This document shows, in pieces, positions 20,127 to 28,405 of a stretch of 64,000 nt of DNA. The stretch is from assembly GCA_964242735.1 (NCBI GenBank), contig CAXTAK010000002.1, positions 310,001 to 374,000 on the forward strand, written 5' to 3'. The stretch comes from CADCUY01 sp964242735 (GTDB lineage: Bacteria > Actinomycetota > Actinomycetes > Actinomycetales > Quadrisphaeraceae). The position numbers and the translations under genes were made by a program. The notes beneath the pieces were generated by a model, which was not told the DNA's origin, searched no databases, and saw only the letters and a list, made by a program, of their open reading frames with translations. Each line of letters begins with the position of its first letter. Within the stretch, counting starts at the first letter, position 1.

Positions 20127-22454
20127 ATGACGACTTCACCAGCGCCGCGCCGGGTCGACCCCAGCGACCTGCACCGCATCGGTTCCGGCGAGCACGCCGT
20201 CCCCCACGCGGTGCTCGGCGCCCACCTCGACCTCGTCGGGGTGGCTGGGCTCGTGGACGGGCCCGCGGCGGCTTCCCATCAGCCCGCTCCGGCCGTGCGC
20301 CCGGTGGTCACCGTCCGCGCTCTGGCGCCCTTCGCGCGCAGCGTCGTGGCGATCACCCACGGCGGCGGGCGCCGCGAGCTCGCTCACGAGCAGGACGGCG
20401 TGTGGGTCGGGGTGCTGCCGGGCGAGGAGGTCCCCGACTACCGCCTGGCGATCACCCACGCCGCTGCGGACGGTGGCGACGGGCCGCCCGGGGGGGTGCC
20501 CGGCGCCGCAACGGACGACGGACCGGTCCCCTCGGGCAGCTGGACCGTCGTGGTCGACGACCCGTACCGCTACCTGCCCACGGTCAGCGAGTTCGACCTC
20601 CACCTGATCTCCGAGGGCCGCCACGAGGAGCTGTGGGGGGTGCTCGGCGCGCACGTGCGCCGCTACTCGGGCCCGATGGGGGAAGTCGTCGGCACCTCCT
20701 TCGCGGTGTGGGCCCCGCAGGCCCGGGCGGTCCGGGTGCTGGGCGACTTCAACGGCTGGGACGGGCGCGCCACGATGCTGCGCTCCCTGGGCTCCTCGGG
20801 GGTGTGGGAGCTCTTCCTGCCCTCGGTGGGCAAGGGAGCGCGCTACAAGTTCGCCCTGCTGACCGCCGAGGGGCACTGGGTGGAGCGCGCCGACCCCATG
20901 GCCCGGGCCACCGAGGTGCCGCCGCTGACGGCGTCGGTGGTGACGGAGTCCGAGCACACCTGGGGCGACGCCGCGTGGATGGGCGCCCGTGCGGACCGCG
21001 ACCCCCACGCCGGGCCCATGAGCGTGTACGAGGTGCACGTCGGGTCGTGGCAGCAGGGGCTGGGCTACCGCGGGGCCGCGGAGCAGATCGTCGAGCACGT
21101 GCTCCGCACGGGGTTCACCCACGTGGAGCTGCTGCCCGTCGCCGAGCACCCCTACGGCGGGTCGTGGGGCTACCAGGTCACCGGCTTCTACGCGCCGACG
21201 TCGCGCTGGGGCACCCCCGACGACTTCCGGTACTTCGTCGACCGGATGCACCAGGCGGGCATCGGGGTGATCCTCGACTGGGTGCCGGCGCACTTCGCGC
21301 AGGACGAGTGGGCCCTGGCCCGCTTCGACGGGCAGCCGCTGTACGAGTACCCCGACCCGCGCAAGGGCGAGCACCCCGACTGGGGCACGTCCGTCTTCGA
21401 CTTCGGGCGGCGCGAGGTGCGCAACTTCCTCGTCGCCAACGCCCTGTACTGGCTGATGGAGTTCCACGTCGACGGCCTGCGCGTCGACGCTGTCGCCTCG
21501 ATGCTGTACCTGGACTACTCCCGCGAGGACGGGCAGTGGGTCCCCAACCGGCACGGGGGCCGCGAGCACCTCGAGGCCGTCGACTTCCTCCAGGAGGTCA
21601 ACGCCACCGCGTACCGACGGGTGCCCGGGTCGATGATGATCGCCGAGGAGTCCACGTCGTGGCCGGGTGTCACCCGTCCCACCGACGCCGGCGGCCTGGG
21701 GTTCGGCCTGAAGTGGAATATGGGGTGGATGCACGACTCGCTGCGCTACCTCGGTGAGGACCCCGTCAACCGCTCCCACCACCACGACGAGGTGACCTTC
21801 TCCCTGGTCTACGCGTTCAGCGAGCACTTCCTCCTGCCCATCAGCCACGACGAGGTGGTGCACGGCAAGGGCTCGATGCTGCGCAAGGTGCCCGGTGACC
21901 GGTGGCAGCAAGTGGCGACTCTGCGTGCCTTCTACGCCTACATGTGGGCCCACCCGGGCAAGCAGCTGCTCTTCATGGGCCAGGAGTTCGGCCAGGACGC
22001 GGAGTGGGCGGAGTCCGGCAGCCTCGACTGGGCGCAGTCCCGGGAGCCGCTGCACGCCGGGCTCATGGCGTGCGTGGGCGACCTGAACCGCCTCTACCGC
22101 GAGCACCCCGCGCTGTGGGAGCAGGACGACGACCCGGCGGGGTTCACGTGGTTGGACTCCCAGGACCGCCAGCGCAGCACCTTCTCGTTCGTGCGCCGCT
22201 CCCGGGACGGCCGCGAGGTCGTGGCGGTCGTCAACTTCGCCGGCGTGCCCCACGAGGACTTCCGCCTCCCCCTCCCCGCCGCTGGTGGCTGGCGGGAGGT
22301 GCTCAACACCGACGACACGGCCTACGGCGGGTCGGGGGTGGTCAACACCGGTGTGGTGGAGGCCACGGACGCCGGCCACCACGGCCGACCGGCATCGGCG
22401 GTGCTGCGCGTGCCTCCGCTGGGGGCGCTGTGGCTGGTGCGCGCGCAGGGCTGA
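20127..22454 (+). CDS. glgB: 1,4-alpha-glucan branching enzyme, GH13_9
   Basis: GlgB introduces alpha-1,6 branches into linear glucan. The 775-residue product has two N-terminal beta domains (an N1 domain and a CBM48 at 'GTSFAVWAPQARAVRVLGDFN'). The GH13 barrel has 'ILDWVPAHF', 'DGLRVDAVASMLYLDYSR' with nucleophile Asp454, 'MMIAEESTSWP' with acid/base Glu507, and 'PISHDEVVHGKGSM'. 'GQEFGQDAEWAES' lies in the usual C-terminal part. ATG 20127 is preceded by a CAGGGT hexamer 6 nt away, a weak leaderless promoter candidate. It completes the GlgE pathway, where GlgB branches GlgE products. Confidence 0.94.
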   Translation: MTTSPAPRRVDPSDLHRIGSGEHAVPHAVLGAHLDLVGVAGLVDGPAAASHQPAPAVRPVVTVRALAPFARSVVAITHGGGRRELAHEQDGVWVGVLPGEEVPDYRLAITHAAADGGDGPPGGVPGAATDDGPVPSGSWTVVVDDPYRYLPTVSEFDLHLISEGRHEELWGVLGAHVRRYSGPMGEVVGTSFAVWAPQARAVRVLGDFNGWDGRATMLRSLGSSGVWELFLPSVGKGARYKFALLTAEGHWVERADPMARATEVPPLTASVVTESEHTWGDAAWMGARADRDPHAGPMSVYEVHVGSWQQGLGYRGAAEQIVEHVLRTGFTHVELLPVAEHPYGGSWGYQVTGFYAPTSRWGTPDDFRYFVDRMHQAGIGVILDWVPAHFAQDEWALARFDGQPLYEYPDPRKGEHPDWGTSVFDFGRREVRNFLVANALYWLMEFHVDGLRVDAVASMLYLDYSREDGQWVPNRHGGREHLEAVDFLQEVNATAYRRVPGSMMIAEESTSWPGVTRPTDAGGLGFGLKWNMGWMHDSLRYLGEDPVNRSHHHDEVTFSLVYAFSEHFLLPISHDEVVHGKGSMLRKVPGDRWQQVATLRAFYAYMWAHPGKQLLFMGQEFGQDAEWAESGSLDWAQSREPLHAGLMACVGDLNRLYREHPALWEQDDDPAGFTWLDSQDRQRSTFSFVRRSRDGREVVAVVNFAGVPHEDFRLPLPAAGGWREVLNTDDTAYGGSGVVNTGVVEATDAGHHGRPASAVLRVPPLGALWLVRAQG

Positions 22455-22467
22455 GCCGGGTCCCCTC

Positions 22468-23529
22468 CTAGAACAGCGCTGCGGACAGGGCTCGGCGCCC
22501 GGCCGTGACCGCCGGGACGTCAGCGCCCACCACGTCGAAGAGCTCGAGCAGGCGCTGTCGCAGCTGGTCGCGGTCGTCACCGGAGGTGCGGGCGACCAGC
22601 TCGACGAGGCGGCTGAAGGCGTCCTGCAGGAACCCGCCCGCGACGTCCGCGTCCGCGACCTGCAGGGCCGCCGCCACGTCGTCGGGGTCCGCCGCCGCGG
22701 CGGCCCGCGCCAGGGGCAGGTCGATGTCGCGCAGGCGCACCAGCAGGGCCACCTGGGCGAGGCCGGTGCGGGCCGCGGCGTCGGTGGGGTTCGCGGCCAG
22801 CGCCCGCCGGTAGGCGTCCTCGGCCGCGGGCACGTCGCCGCGCGCGATGGCGTCCAGCGCCTCCTGGTGCAGCGGCGGGACGGCGGGGGCGGCCGGCTCC
22901 GCGGCCGCGGCGGCCCCGTCGGCGCTGTCACCGCCCGCGAGGCGCCCGCTGACCCCGTTCTCCTCCGCCATGACCAGCAGGCCGTCGATCACCTGGCGCA
23001 CCTGCGCCTCGGGGTACGCGCCCTGGAACAGCGGCACGGGCTGGCCCTTGACGACGGCGACGACGCTGGGGATCGACTGCACACCGAAGGCCTGCGAGAT
23101 CTGCGGGTTGGCGTCCACGTCGACCTTGGCGAGCAGCCACCGGCCCCCGCCCTCGGCGGCGAGGCGCTCCAGGACGGGGGAGAGCTGCTTGCACGGCTCG
23201 CACCACGTGGCCCACAGGTCCACCACCACCGGCACGGTGGCCGAGAGCTGCACGACCTCGGCGAAGGTCTCGTCGGTGACGTCGACGACGAACGCCGCGG
23301 GCGCGGTGGGCGCTGCGGTCTCGGCGGTCGCGGCGGGCGCGGGCGCCCCCGAGCGGGGTGCGGCGGTGGCGGCCCCCGCAGCGCCGGCGCCACCACCGGC
23401 AGCGGCGCCGGCCCGGGCGGGTGCGGTCGCCGGCCTGCGCGCGCCGCCCTGGGCACGGCGGGTGAGCCCCGACAGGTCGACGGCTCCCCTCAGGTTCAGC
23501 TGGGGCCCGGGGGGCGTGGGCTGGCTCAT
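22468..23529 (-). CDS. CnoX/YbbN-like thioredoxin-domain co-chaperone
   Basis: The 353-residue product starts at ATG 23529 ('MSQPTPPGPQLNLRGAVDLSGL') with 'gaggatgg' upstream. A disordered Ala-rich linker (about 30-85) precedes a thioredoxin fold with active site 'WATWCEPC' (Cys110, Cys113) and cis-Pro 'SIPSVV'. The C-terminal half has TPR-like repeats ('GDVPAAEDAYRRALAANP') and ends with 'LLELFDVVGADVPAV', as in YbbN. YbbN proteins act as redox-linked holdases. Actinobacterial members keep CxxC, as seen here. It is convergent with glgB with only 13 bp between. Confidence 0.88.
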   Translation of the reverse strand: MSQPTPPGPQLNLRGAVDLSGLTRRAQGGARRPATAPARAGAAAGGGAGAAGAATAAPRSGAPAPAATAETAAPTAPAAFVVDVTDETFAEVVQLSATVPVVVDLWATWCEPCKQLSPVLERLAAEGGGRWLLAKVDVDANPQISQAFGVQSIPSVVAVVKGQPVPLFQGAYPEAQVRQVIDGLLVMAEENGVSGRLAGGDSADGAAAAAEPAAPAVPPLHQEALDAIARGDVPAAEDAYRRALAANPTDAAARTGLAQVALLVRLRDIDLPLARAAAAADPDDVAAALQVADADVAGGFLQDAFSRLVELVARTSGDDRDQLRQRLLELFDVVGADVPAVTAGRRALSAALF

Positions 23530-23550
23530 GCCACCATCCTCGCGCACGCC

Positions 23551-25449
23551 TCAGTCGAGCGTGACGGTGGTGAAGGCGCGCTGGGCCCCCACCACGGTGA
23601 CCTGCTCGTCGCTGCCCGCGGGCGGCACGGTCAGCACCACGGTCTCGGCCGTGGTGATGGAGCCCGCCGTGGCCGTGTCGGTGCCGGCCAGCGCCGCGAC
23701 GTCCACCGGCAGGCTCAGGTCCGCCCCGGAGGTGCCTGCGTCGAAGGTGCGCACCGCGTCGAGCACCCCCACCACCACCGCGCCGCCGTCCTCGGTGCGC
23801 ACCGCCCACACCGCCCCCTCGCGCGGGGTGTGGGTGGAGGTGCGCGTCAGGTACGGCGCACCGGCCGCGGTCTCGGCGTCCCGCTCGGCGAGCACACCGG
23901 TGGTGAAGGGCGACGCGGCGAAGACCCCGGCGACGTCGCCGCCGCCGCCAGTGAGCAGGTCGGCGAGCTGGGTGAGGGCCAGTGCGGGGGGCAGTCTCAG
24001 GTCACCGCCGTCGGGGGGGAGCGGCTCGACCGCTCCGGCGGACTGCGTCAGCGGCGGGAAGGTCGCCCCCGGCAGCAGCCCGGTACTGGCGACGAGCTTG
24101 TACGGCGCGCGCGGGTCGACCTGGGTGAGGACCTCCAGGACCGGGACCGCGGCGGGGGCAGCGGGCAGGACGCCGGCGGCGTCGCCGTCCCGGGGCCGCT
24201 CGCCCCCGCCGCTGACCGTCAGCACGAAGCGGGGCCAGGGCCCGGCCGCGGGCACCGCCTCGAGCAGCCGCTCCCCCCCGACGGCACGCAGCTCGTGCGG
24301 TGCCGCGCCGGCCTCGGGGGCGCCTGCGGGGGCGGGGGCGCTCCCGGGTGCTGGGGCACCGGCCGCCGCGATGGTGTAGTCCGCCCGCCGGACCGCCAGC
24401 GCCGCGCCGTCGACTCGGGCGGTCAGCGCCTCGGCGTCGAGCGCGACGTCCGCGGCGGCGACGGTGACCGCGACGCCCTCGGGGCCGTCGACGATCCGCG
24501 CGAGCTGCTCGGCGGTGACGGCCGGTCCCGCTGGAGCGGGTGCGGGCGACGGCGGGGCGAGCACCTGGGGCGGCGCCCCGCACCCGGCCACCGCCGCCGG
24601 GATCACCACGGCGAGCGCCACGGCGAGCGAGGGCCTCGGGACGGACTCCTCGACGCCGGTGGGCCGAGTCGTGGCGCCCCGAGCCGTGGTGACCCGAGCC
24701 GTGGCGCCGTGGTCCGCAGCTGCCGGGACCCGCGCCACGGGTGCGGGCCGGGCCCGCGGGGCGCGGGGCAGGCGGGGCCCGCCCGCACCGCGTCGCACCA
24801 CGGCGAGGAGCGCGAGCCCCGTCGCGACCAGCACCCCGGCGAGCACCCCCACGGGCAGCGCAGCGGGATGGTCGACCAGGACCGACCACGTGAGCGTCAC
24901 CTCGTCGAGGGCGGCCGTGTCACTGGTGACCAGCAGCAGGTCCCCGGCGGACGGCTGGTGGGTCAGCCGCACCGACCCCTCACCGCTGACCCGGGTGACC
25001 AGCAGGTCGGAGCCTGCGGCGCTCGGCGCGCTCCTGGCCGACGAGGGCACCGCCGGCGTCGTGGGCTCGGGCGGCTGGACGACGACGTCCTCGCCGTCGA
25101 AGCCGGTGAGGCGGGCCGCGGACACGGGCGGGTCGGCGTCCAGCCACGCGGTGACGTCACCGGTGCTGCCGATGCCCGCCGTGATCAGACCCTCACCGGT
25201 GGCGGTGATGGTCACCGCACCGCTTCGGGCGGCGAGCACCCCCGGGGCGGTCACGGCCGCCCCGGGGCCACCGAGGCGAGCCGTGGAGGTGGCGGTCGTG
25301 GGAACCCTCCACACCGTCGCGGCGGTGATGGCCAGTGCCGCGCACACCGCCCCGAGGAGCACCAGCGCGACGCCGAGGCGCACCGCCGACCGCCGGGCGC
25401 CGGCGGGCGCCTCCGGGCGCAGGCGCCAGCGGCTCGACGCGGATGTCAC
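23551..25449 (-). CDS. Membrane protein with internal lipobox-like segment and extracellular domain, function unknown
   Basis: The 632-residue product has a transmembrane helix at about 22-45 and a second at about 196-218, enclosing an extracellular-type region. A Pro/Arg/Ala/Thr-rich linker then leads to a third hydrophobic segment that ends in 'AVAGCGAPP', a lipobox-like sequence, followed by about 340 residues with Thr/Ser/Asp-rich beta character ('GPWPRFVLTVSGGG'). The layout resembles a membrane protein joined to a lipoprotein. It may be related to DUF8094-type actinobacterial proteins, but this is not certain. Its ATG overlaps the stop of the upstream thiamine-binding-type gene by 4 bp. 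No catalytic motif is seen. Confidence 0.6.
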   Translation of the reverse strand: MTSASSRWRLRPEAPAGARRSAVRLGVALVLLGAVCAALAITAATVWRVPTTATSTARLGGPGAAVTAPGVLAARSGAVTITATGEGLITAGIGSTGDVTAWLDADPPVSAARLTGFDGEDVVVQPPEPTTPAVPSSARSAPSAAGSDLLVTRVSGEGSVRLTHQPSAGDLLLVTSDTAALDEVTLTWSVLVDHPAALPVGVLAGVLVATGLALLAVVRRGAGGPRLPRAPRARPAPVARVPAAADHGATARVTTARGATTRPTGVEESVPRPSLAVALAVVIPAAVAGCGAPPQVLAPPSPAPAPAGPAVTAEQLARIVDGPEGVAVTVAAADVALDAEALTARVDGAALAVRRADYTIAAAGAPAPGSAPAPAGAPEAGAAPHELRAVGGERLLEAVPAAGPWPRFVLTVSGGGERPRDGDAAGVLPAAPAAVPVLEVLTQVDPRAPYKLVASTGLLPGATFPPLTQSAGAVEPLPPDGGDLRLPPALALTQLADLLTGGGGDVAGVFAASPFTTGVLAERDAETAAGAPYLTRTSTHTPREGAVWAVRTEDGGAVVVGVLDAVRTFDAGTSGADLSLPVDVAALAGTDTATAGSITTAETVVLTVPPAGSDEQVTVVGAQRAFTTVTLD

Positions 25450-25832
25450 TGACCGCGTCCGGGTTCGCCCTCGACCCTCTCCAGGGCGGCCTCGAGGCGG
25501 TCGAGCTTGCCGGTCAGCTCACCGGAGGTGCGCCCCGGCGCGGTGCGGATGTCGGCCTTGAGCACGAGGGAGACCCGCTCGCCGTGGTGGCCGACCGCCT
25601 CGCAGCAGCGCCGCACCACGTCCAGGCACTCCTCCCAGCCGCCCTCGATGGTGGTGAACATCGCGTCGGTGCGGTGCGGCAGGCCGCTGTCGCGGACGAT
25701 CTGCACCGCGTCGGCCACGGCGCCGGCGACCGAGCCGGCGCTGACGACGGGCGCGGGGGCCGCGGCGCCCGCGGCAGTGGGCACGCTGGCAGCAGGTGGA
25801 CCGCTGGGTGCGACGGAGAAGGCGATGAGCAC
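25446..25832 (-). CDS. Thiamine-binding / UPF0045 (MTH1187, YkoF-like) protein
   Basis: The 128-residue product starts at GTG 25832. It shows the MTH1187-type signature 'VADAVQIVRDSGLPHRTDAMFTTIEG' (one stretch split by no gap) and 'WEECLDVVRRCCEAVG', then 'RVSLVLKADIR'. Members are small ferredoxin-fold proteins that form oligomers and in some cases bind thiamine or related ligands. The N-terminal ~30 residues are Ala/Pro-rich and longer than usual. It is the first gene of a pair with the membrane protein downstream, overlapping by 4 bp. Confidence 0.8.
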   Translation of the reverse strand: MLIAFSVAPSGPPAASVPTAAGAAAPAPVVSAGSVAGAVADAVQIVRDSGLPHRTDAMFTTIEGGWEECLDVVRRCCEAVGHHGERVSLVLKADIRTAPGRTSGELTGKLDRLEAALERVEGEPGRGQ

Positions 25833-25838
25833 CGCGCC

Positions 25839-25844
25839 ACTGTA
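25839..25844 (-). promoter_or_regulatory. Candidate -10 box, leaderless promoter of the thiamine-binding-type gene
   Basis: The minus-strand hexamer TACAGT lies 6 nt before GTG 25832. Confidence 0.5.
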
Positions 25845-25871
25845 GGACGAGCGGGGATCGTGCAGACCGGT

Positions 25872-26594
25872 TCAGGCCGTGCGCGCCAGCGGCGCGCTGC
25901 CCGGGGCGACGGTCTCGGCGACCTCGTCGAGCACGCGGCGCACCTGCGCCTCCCCCACCCACAGGTGCCGTGCGCCGTCCACGGCCACCACCTCCGCCTG
26001 CGGGATGGCCGCGAAGCGCCGGCGCGCCTCCTCGGGACGCAGGAAGTCGTCGAACTGCGGCACCAGGGCGCGCACCGGCTTGCCGGAGGTCGCCCACGCC
26101 GCGAGGTGCTCGGGCCCGGACCAGCGCAGCGGCGGGGAGAGGAGCACCGCGCCGACCACGCCCGGGTCGAGGCCGTGGACCAGCGCCAGGTCGGTGCCGA
26201 AGGACCATCCGAGCAGCCACCGGTGCGGAAGGTCGGCGAACTCCGCGAACTCCACCGCGGCCGCGACGTCGAAGCGCTCGGCGTCCCCGGCGTCGAAGGC
26301 GCCACCGCTGGTGCCGCGCCCGCTGGAGGTCCCGCGGGTGTTGAAGCGCAGCACCGCGATGCCCGCGAGCGCCGGCAAGCGGTAGGAGGCCTTGCGGAAC
26401 ACGTGGCTGTCCATGGACCCGCCCTCGGTGGGCAGCGGGTGCAGGGTGATCAGCGTCGCGACCGGTGGGCGGTCCAGCGGCAGCGCCAGCTCCCCCACCA
26501 GGGTCAACCCGTCGGCGGTGCGGAGCTCGACGTCCTGCCGGCGTGCCGGGAGCACCGTCGCGGCCCTGACCTCCTGCGGCGGCTCGGTGCTCAC
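25872..26594 (-). CDS. Alpha/beta hydrolase of the short serine-hydrolase type
   Basis: The 240-residue product (GTG 26594) has the alpha/beta hydrolase order: 'LITLHPLPTEGGSMDS' oxyanion strand, 'VLRFNTRGTSSGRG', nucleophile elbow 'GWSFG' and a late 'GARHLWVG' supplying the catalytic His. 'HPHP'-like 'LHPLP' and 'RFNTRG' are typical of the YfbK/Atu1826-like 'dienelactone-type' hydrolases annotated in bacteria. The substrate is unknown. The open frame continues upstream, but this start is favoured because the family begins with the beta-strand 'VELRTADGLTLVGELALP' shortly after. The zinc-ribbon gene ends 31 bp upstream. Confidence 0.78.
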   Translation of the reverse strand: MSTEPPQEVRAATVLPARRQDVELRTADGLTLVGELALPLDRPPVATLITLHPLPTEGGSMDSHVFRKASYRLPALAGIAVLRFNTRGTSSGRGTSGGAFDAGDAERFDVAAAVEFAEFADLPHRWLLGWSFGTDLALVHGLDPGVVGAVLLSPPLRWSGPEHLAAWATSGKPVRALVPQFDDFLRPEEARRRFAAIPQAEVVAVDGARHLWVGEAQVRRVLDEVAETVAPGSAPLARTA

Positions 26595-26625
26595 CGCTCC
26601 GCCCCGCTCACCGCGGCCACCCGGC

Positions 26626-26940
26626 TCACCGCGGGCGCCGGCGGTCGCGGGCCGCCCAGCACGAGCGGTGCCAGTGGCGGCGGTCGCCGACCGCCCCGGG
26701 CTCACCGAACAGGTGCTCCGCCGGCCACGCCACCACGTGCGCCACCTCCGAGGGCAGCACCTGGTCGCACCCCGGGCAGCGGTACGTCTTCCCCGCCGCA
26801 CCGGCGGGCACCTCGCGCACGTTCCAGGCCTGGCCGCCGGCCTGCTCACGGCGGTGACCGCCCAGGGCGCGGCTGGCGTCGAACTCCGCGGGCGGCCCGG
26901 GTGGACCGCCCCGGGGTCGGCGTCGGTTCGCTCGGGGCAC
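26626..26940 (-). CDS. Small zinc-ribbon protein, conserved hypothetical
   Basis: The 104-residue product (GTG 26940) has a basic N-terminus ('MPRANRRRPRGG'), a central 'YRCPGCDQVLPSEVAHVVAW' region (one residue short of a family-typical pair), and 'RRHWHRSCW' near the C-terminus. The CxxC plus His/Cys pattern suggests a single zinc ribbon. Similar small proteins sit next to nucS and a hydrolase gene in other actinobacteria, from general knowledge of such loci. No function is established. It diverges from nucS. Confidence 0.6.
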   Translation of the reverse strand: MPRANRRRPRGGPPGPPAEFDASRALGGHRREQAGGQAWNVREVPAGAAGKTYRCPGCDQVLPSEVAHVVAWPAEHLFGEPGAVGDRRHWHRSCWAARDRRRPR

Positions 26941-26986
26941 CGACCCAGTGTGGTGGCACCCACGAGGCGCCGACGCGCCGCTGCCC

Positions 26987-26992
26987 TACCGT
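26987..26992 (+). promoter_or_regulatory. Candidate -10 box, leaderless promoter of nucS
   Basis: TACCGT is followed by 8 nt and the GTG at 27001. Confidence 0.5.
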
Positions 26993-27000
26993 GACCACCC

Positions 27001-27675
27001 GTGCGCCTCGTCATCGCCCGCTGCTCGGTGGACTACGCCGGGCGCCTCAGCGCCCACCTGCCCCTGGCGACCCGGCTGCTGCTCGTCAAGGCCGACGGCA
27101 GCGTGCTGGTGCACGCCGACGGCGGGTCGTACAAGCCGTTGAACTGGATGTCACCGCCGTGCCGCCTCGTCGAGGAGCAGGTGGGGGACGGCGCGCGGTG
27201 GACGGTGACGAACCGGGCCGGCGAGACGCTGCACATCACCCTCGAGGAGGTCCTCGCGGACACCACCCACGAGCTGGGCGTGGACCCGGGGCTGCTCAAG
27301 GACGGGGTGGAGGCCCACCTGCAGGCACTCATGGCCGAGCACGTCGAGGCCCTGCTCGGTGCCGGTCACCTGCTGGTGCGCCGGGAGTACCCCACCGCCA
27401 TCGGCCCCGTCGACATCCTCGCCCGAGCCCCCGGCGGTGGGACGGTCGCCGTGGAGATCAAGCGCCGCGGTGACATCGACGGCGTCGAGCAGCTCACCCG
27501 CTACCTCGAGCTGCTCAACCGCGACCCCCTGCTGAGCCCGGTGGGCGGGGTGCTGGCCGCCCAGGAGATCCGCCCGCAGGCGCGCACCCTGGCCACGGAC
27601 CGCGGGATCAGCTGCGTGCTCCTGGACTACGACGCCCTGCGCGGCATCGACGACCCGGGCACGCGCCTGTTCTGA
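27001..27675 (+). CDS. nucS: EndoMS/NucS mismatch-specific endonuclease
   Basis: NucS cuts both strands at mismatches and provides the mismatch repair of actinobacteria lacking MutS/MutL. The 224-residue product has the N-terminal beta domain ('RLVIARCSVDYAGRLSAHLP') and the RecB-like nuclease domain. Catalytic residues are Asp138 in 'GPVDILAR', Glu152 and Lys154 in 'VAVEIKRRG', with the same D-x13-E-x-K spacing as known NucS. 'GVEQLTRYLELLNRD' follows. Length matches the family (about 220-230). The last residues 'GTRLF' resemble the beta-clamp-binding tail seen in actinobacterial NucS. Confidence 0.93.
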   Translation: MRLVIARCSVDYAGRLSAHLPLATRLLLVKADGSVLVHADGGSYKPLNWMSPPCRLVEEQVGDGARWTVTNRAGETLHITLEEVLADTTHELGVDPGLLKDGVEAHLQALMAEHVEALLGAGHLLVRREYPTAIGPVDILARAPGGGTVAVEIKRRGDIDGVEQLTRYLELLNRDPLLSPVGGVLAAQEIRPQARTLATDRGISCVLLDYDALRGIDDPGTRLF

Positions 27676-27771
27676 GCCGCTGCGCCCCGGCGAGGCACGG
27701 GAGTGGTGGCGGTGGCCTGCGGGGACGACGATGGACACGTGGGTGTTGGCGCAGTGGTGACCGGTGTGGGC

Positions 27772-28095
27772 ATGCCCGGTGCGGCCTTCACCTACCTGGC
27801 GGCGCCGCTGCTCGCGCTGGCCATGGTGGGGGTGCTCGCCGTCGCGCTCCGCTGGGCCTTCGCCCGCGGCCGCTCGGTGGTCGCGCCGCGCGCGCGGGCC
27901 GGGGCCTCCGACGACTACGGGATGCTCGTGGTGGTCAGCGCGCCACCCACCTTCGTCGAGGCCGAGGTCAACCGCGCCCGCCTGGACGGCGCCGGGATCC
28001 GCGCGACGCTGGCCCCGACCACCGACGGACCCCGGGTGCTGGTCTTCCCCCGCGATGTCGAGCGCGCTCAGGACGTGCTGCGGATCACCGGCTGA
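27772..28095 (+). CDS. Small membrane protein with DUF2007-like C-terminal domain
   Basis: From ATG 27772 the product is 107 residues: one hydrophobic helix at about 5-28 ('YLAAPLLALAMVGVLAVAL'), a basic linker, then 'LVVVSAPPTFVEAEVNRARL' and 'RVLVFPRDVERAQDVL', which fits the small alpha/beta DUF2007 fold. Starts at GTG 27757 or 27703 are possible. A 9-codon frame at 27731-27760 ends in TGA overlapping GTG 27757, which could be a coupled leader but is more likely chance. It is convergent with atpC, 16 bp apart. Function unknown. Confidence 0.6.
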   Translation: MPGAAFTYLAAPLLALAMVGVLAVALRWAFARGRSVVAPRARAGASDDYGMLVVVSAPPTFVEAEVNRARLDGAGIRATLAPTTDGPRVLVFPRDVERAQDVLRITG

Positions 28096-28111
28096 GCCCT
28101 CGTGCTGCGCC

Positions 28112-28405
28112 TCATGACCCCGCGCGCGCCGGCTGGTCGCCGGTGGTCACGCGCTCGGCGACCACGAGCACCGTGTCGTCCGCCACGGACAGGAAGCCCC
28201 CGTCGATCGTCGCGGTCAGCGCGTCGCCGCCGGAGCCGATGCCACCGGTGCCCACGCGCACCTCACCGGGCACGAGCACGGCCAGGGTGGGCTGGTGACC
28301 GGTGAGGACGCCGATCTCGCCCTCGGTGGTGCGCACGACCACCACCCCGGCGTCGCCCGACCACACCTCGCGCTCTGCGGAGACCACCTGCACGTGCAGG
28401 GTCAC
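28112..28405 (-). CDS. atpC: ATP synthase epsilon subunit, short form
   Basis: The epsilon subunit sits on the central stalk of F1. The 97-residue product begins at GTG 28405 ('VTLHVQVVSAEREVWSGDAG') and has the beta-sandwich with 'GEIGVLTGHQPTLAVLVPGEV' split over residues 30-50. It stops at 'VVAERVTTGDQPARAGS'. The usual C-terminal helical hairpin (about 40 residues, 'DIDVERAEAA'-type) that can inhibit ATP hydrolysis is missing. The GTG overlaps the atpD stop (GTGA). It is the last gene of the atp operon. Confidence 0.9.
   Translation of the reverse strand: MTLHVQVVSAEREVWSGDAGVVVVRTTEGEIGVLTGHQPTLAVLVPGEVRVGTGGIGSGGDALTATIDGGFLSVADDTVLVVAERVTTGDQPARAGS

Noticed and set aside
20136..22931. 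A 931-codon minus-strand frame opposite glgB
   Set aside because: Antisense shadow; glgB has full GH13 motifs on the plus strand.
27731..27760. Short upstream frame (9 codons) before the DUF2007-like gene
   Set aside because: Too short to support; only its TGA overlap with a possible GTG start is noted.
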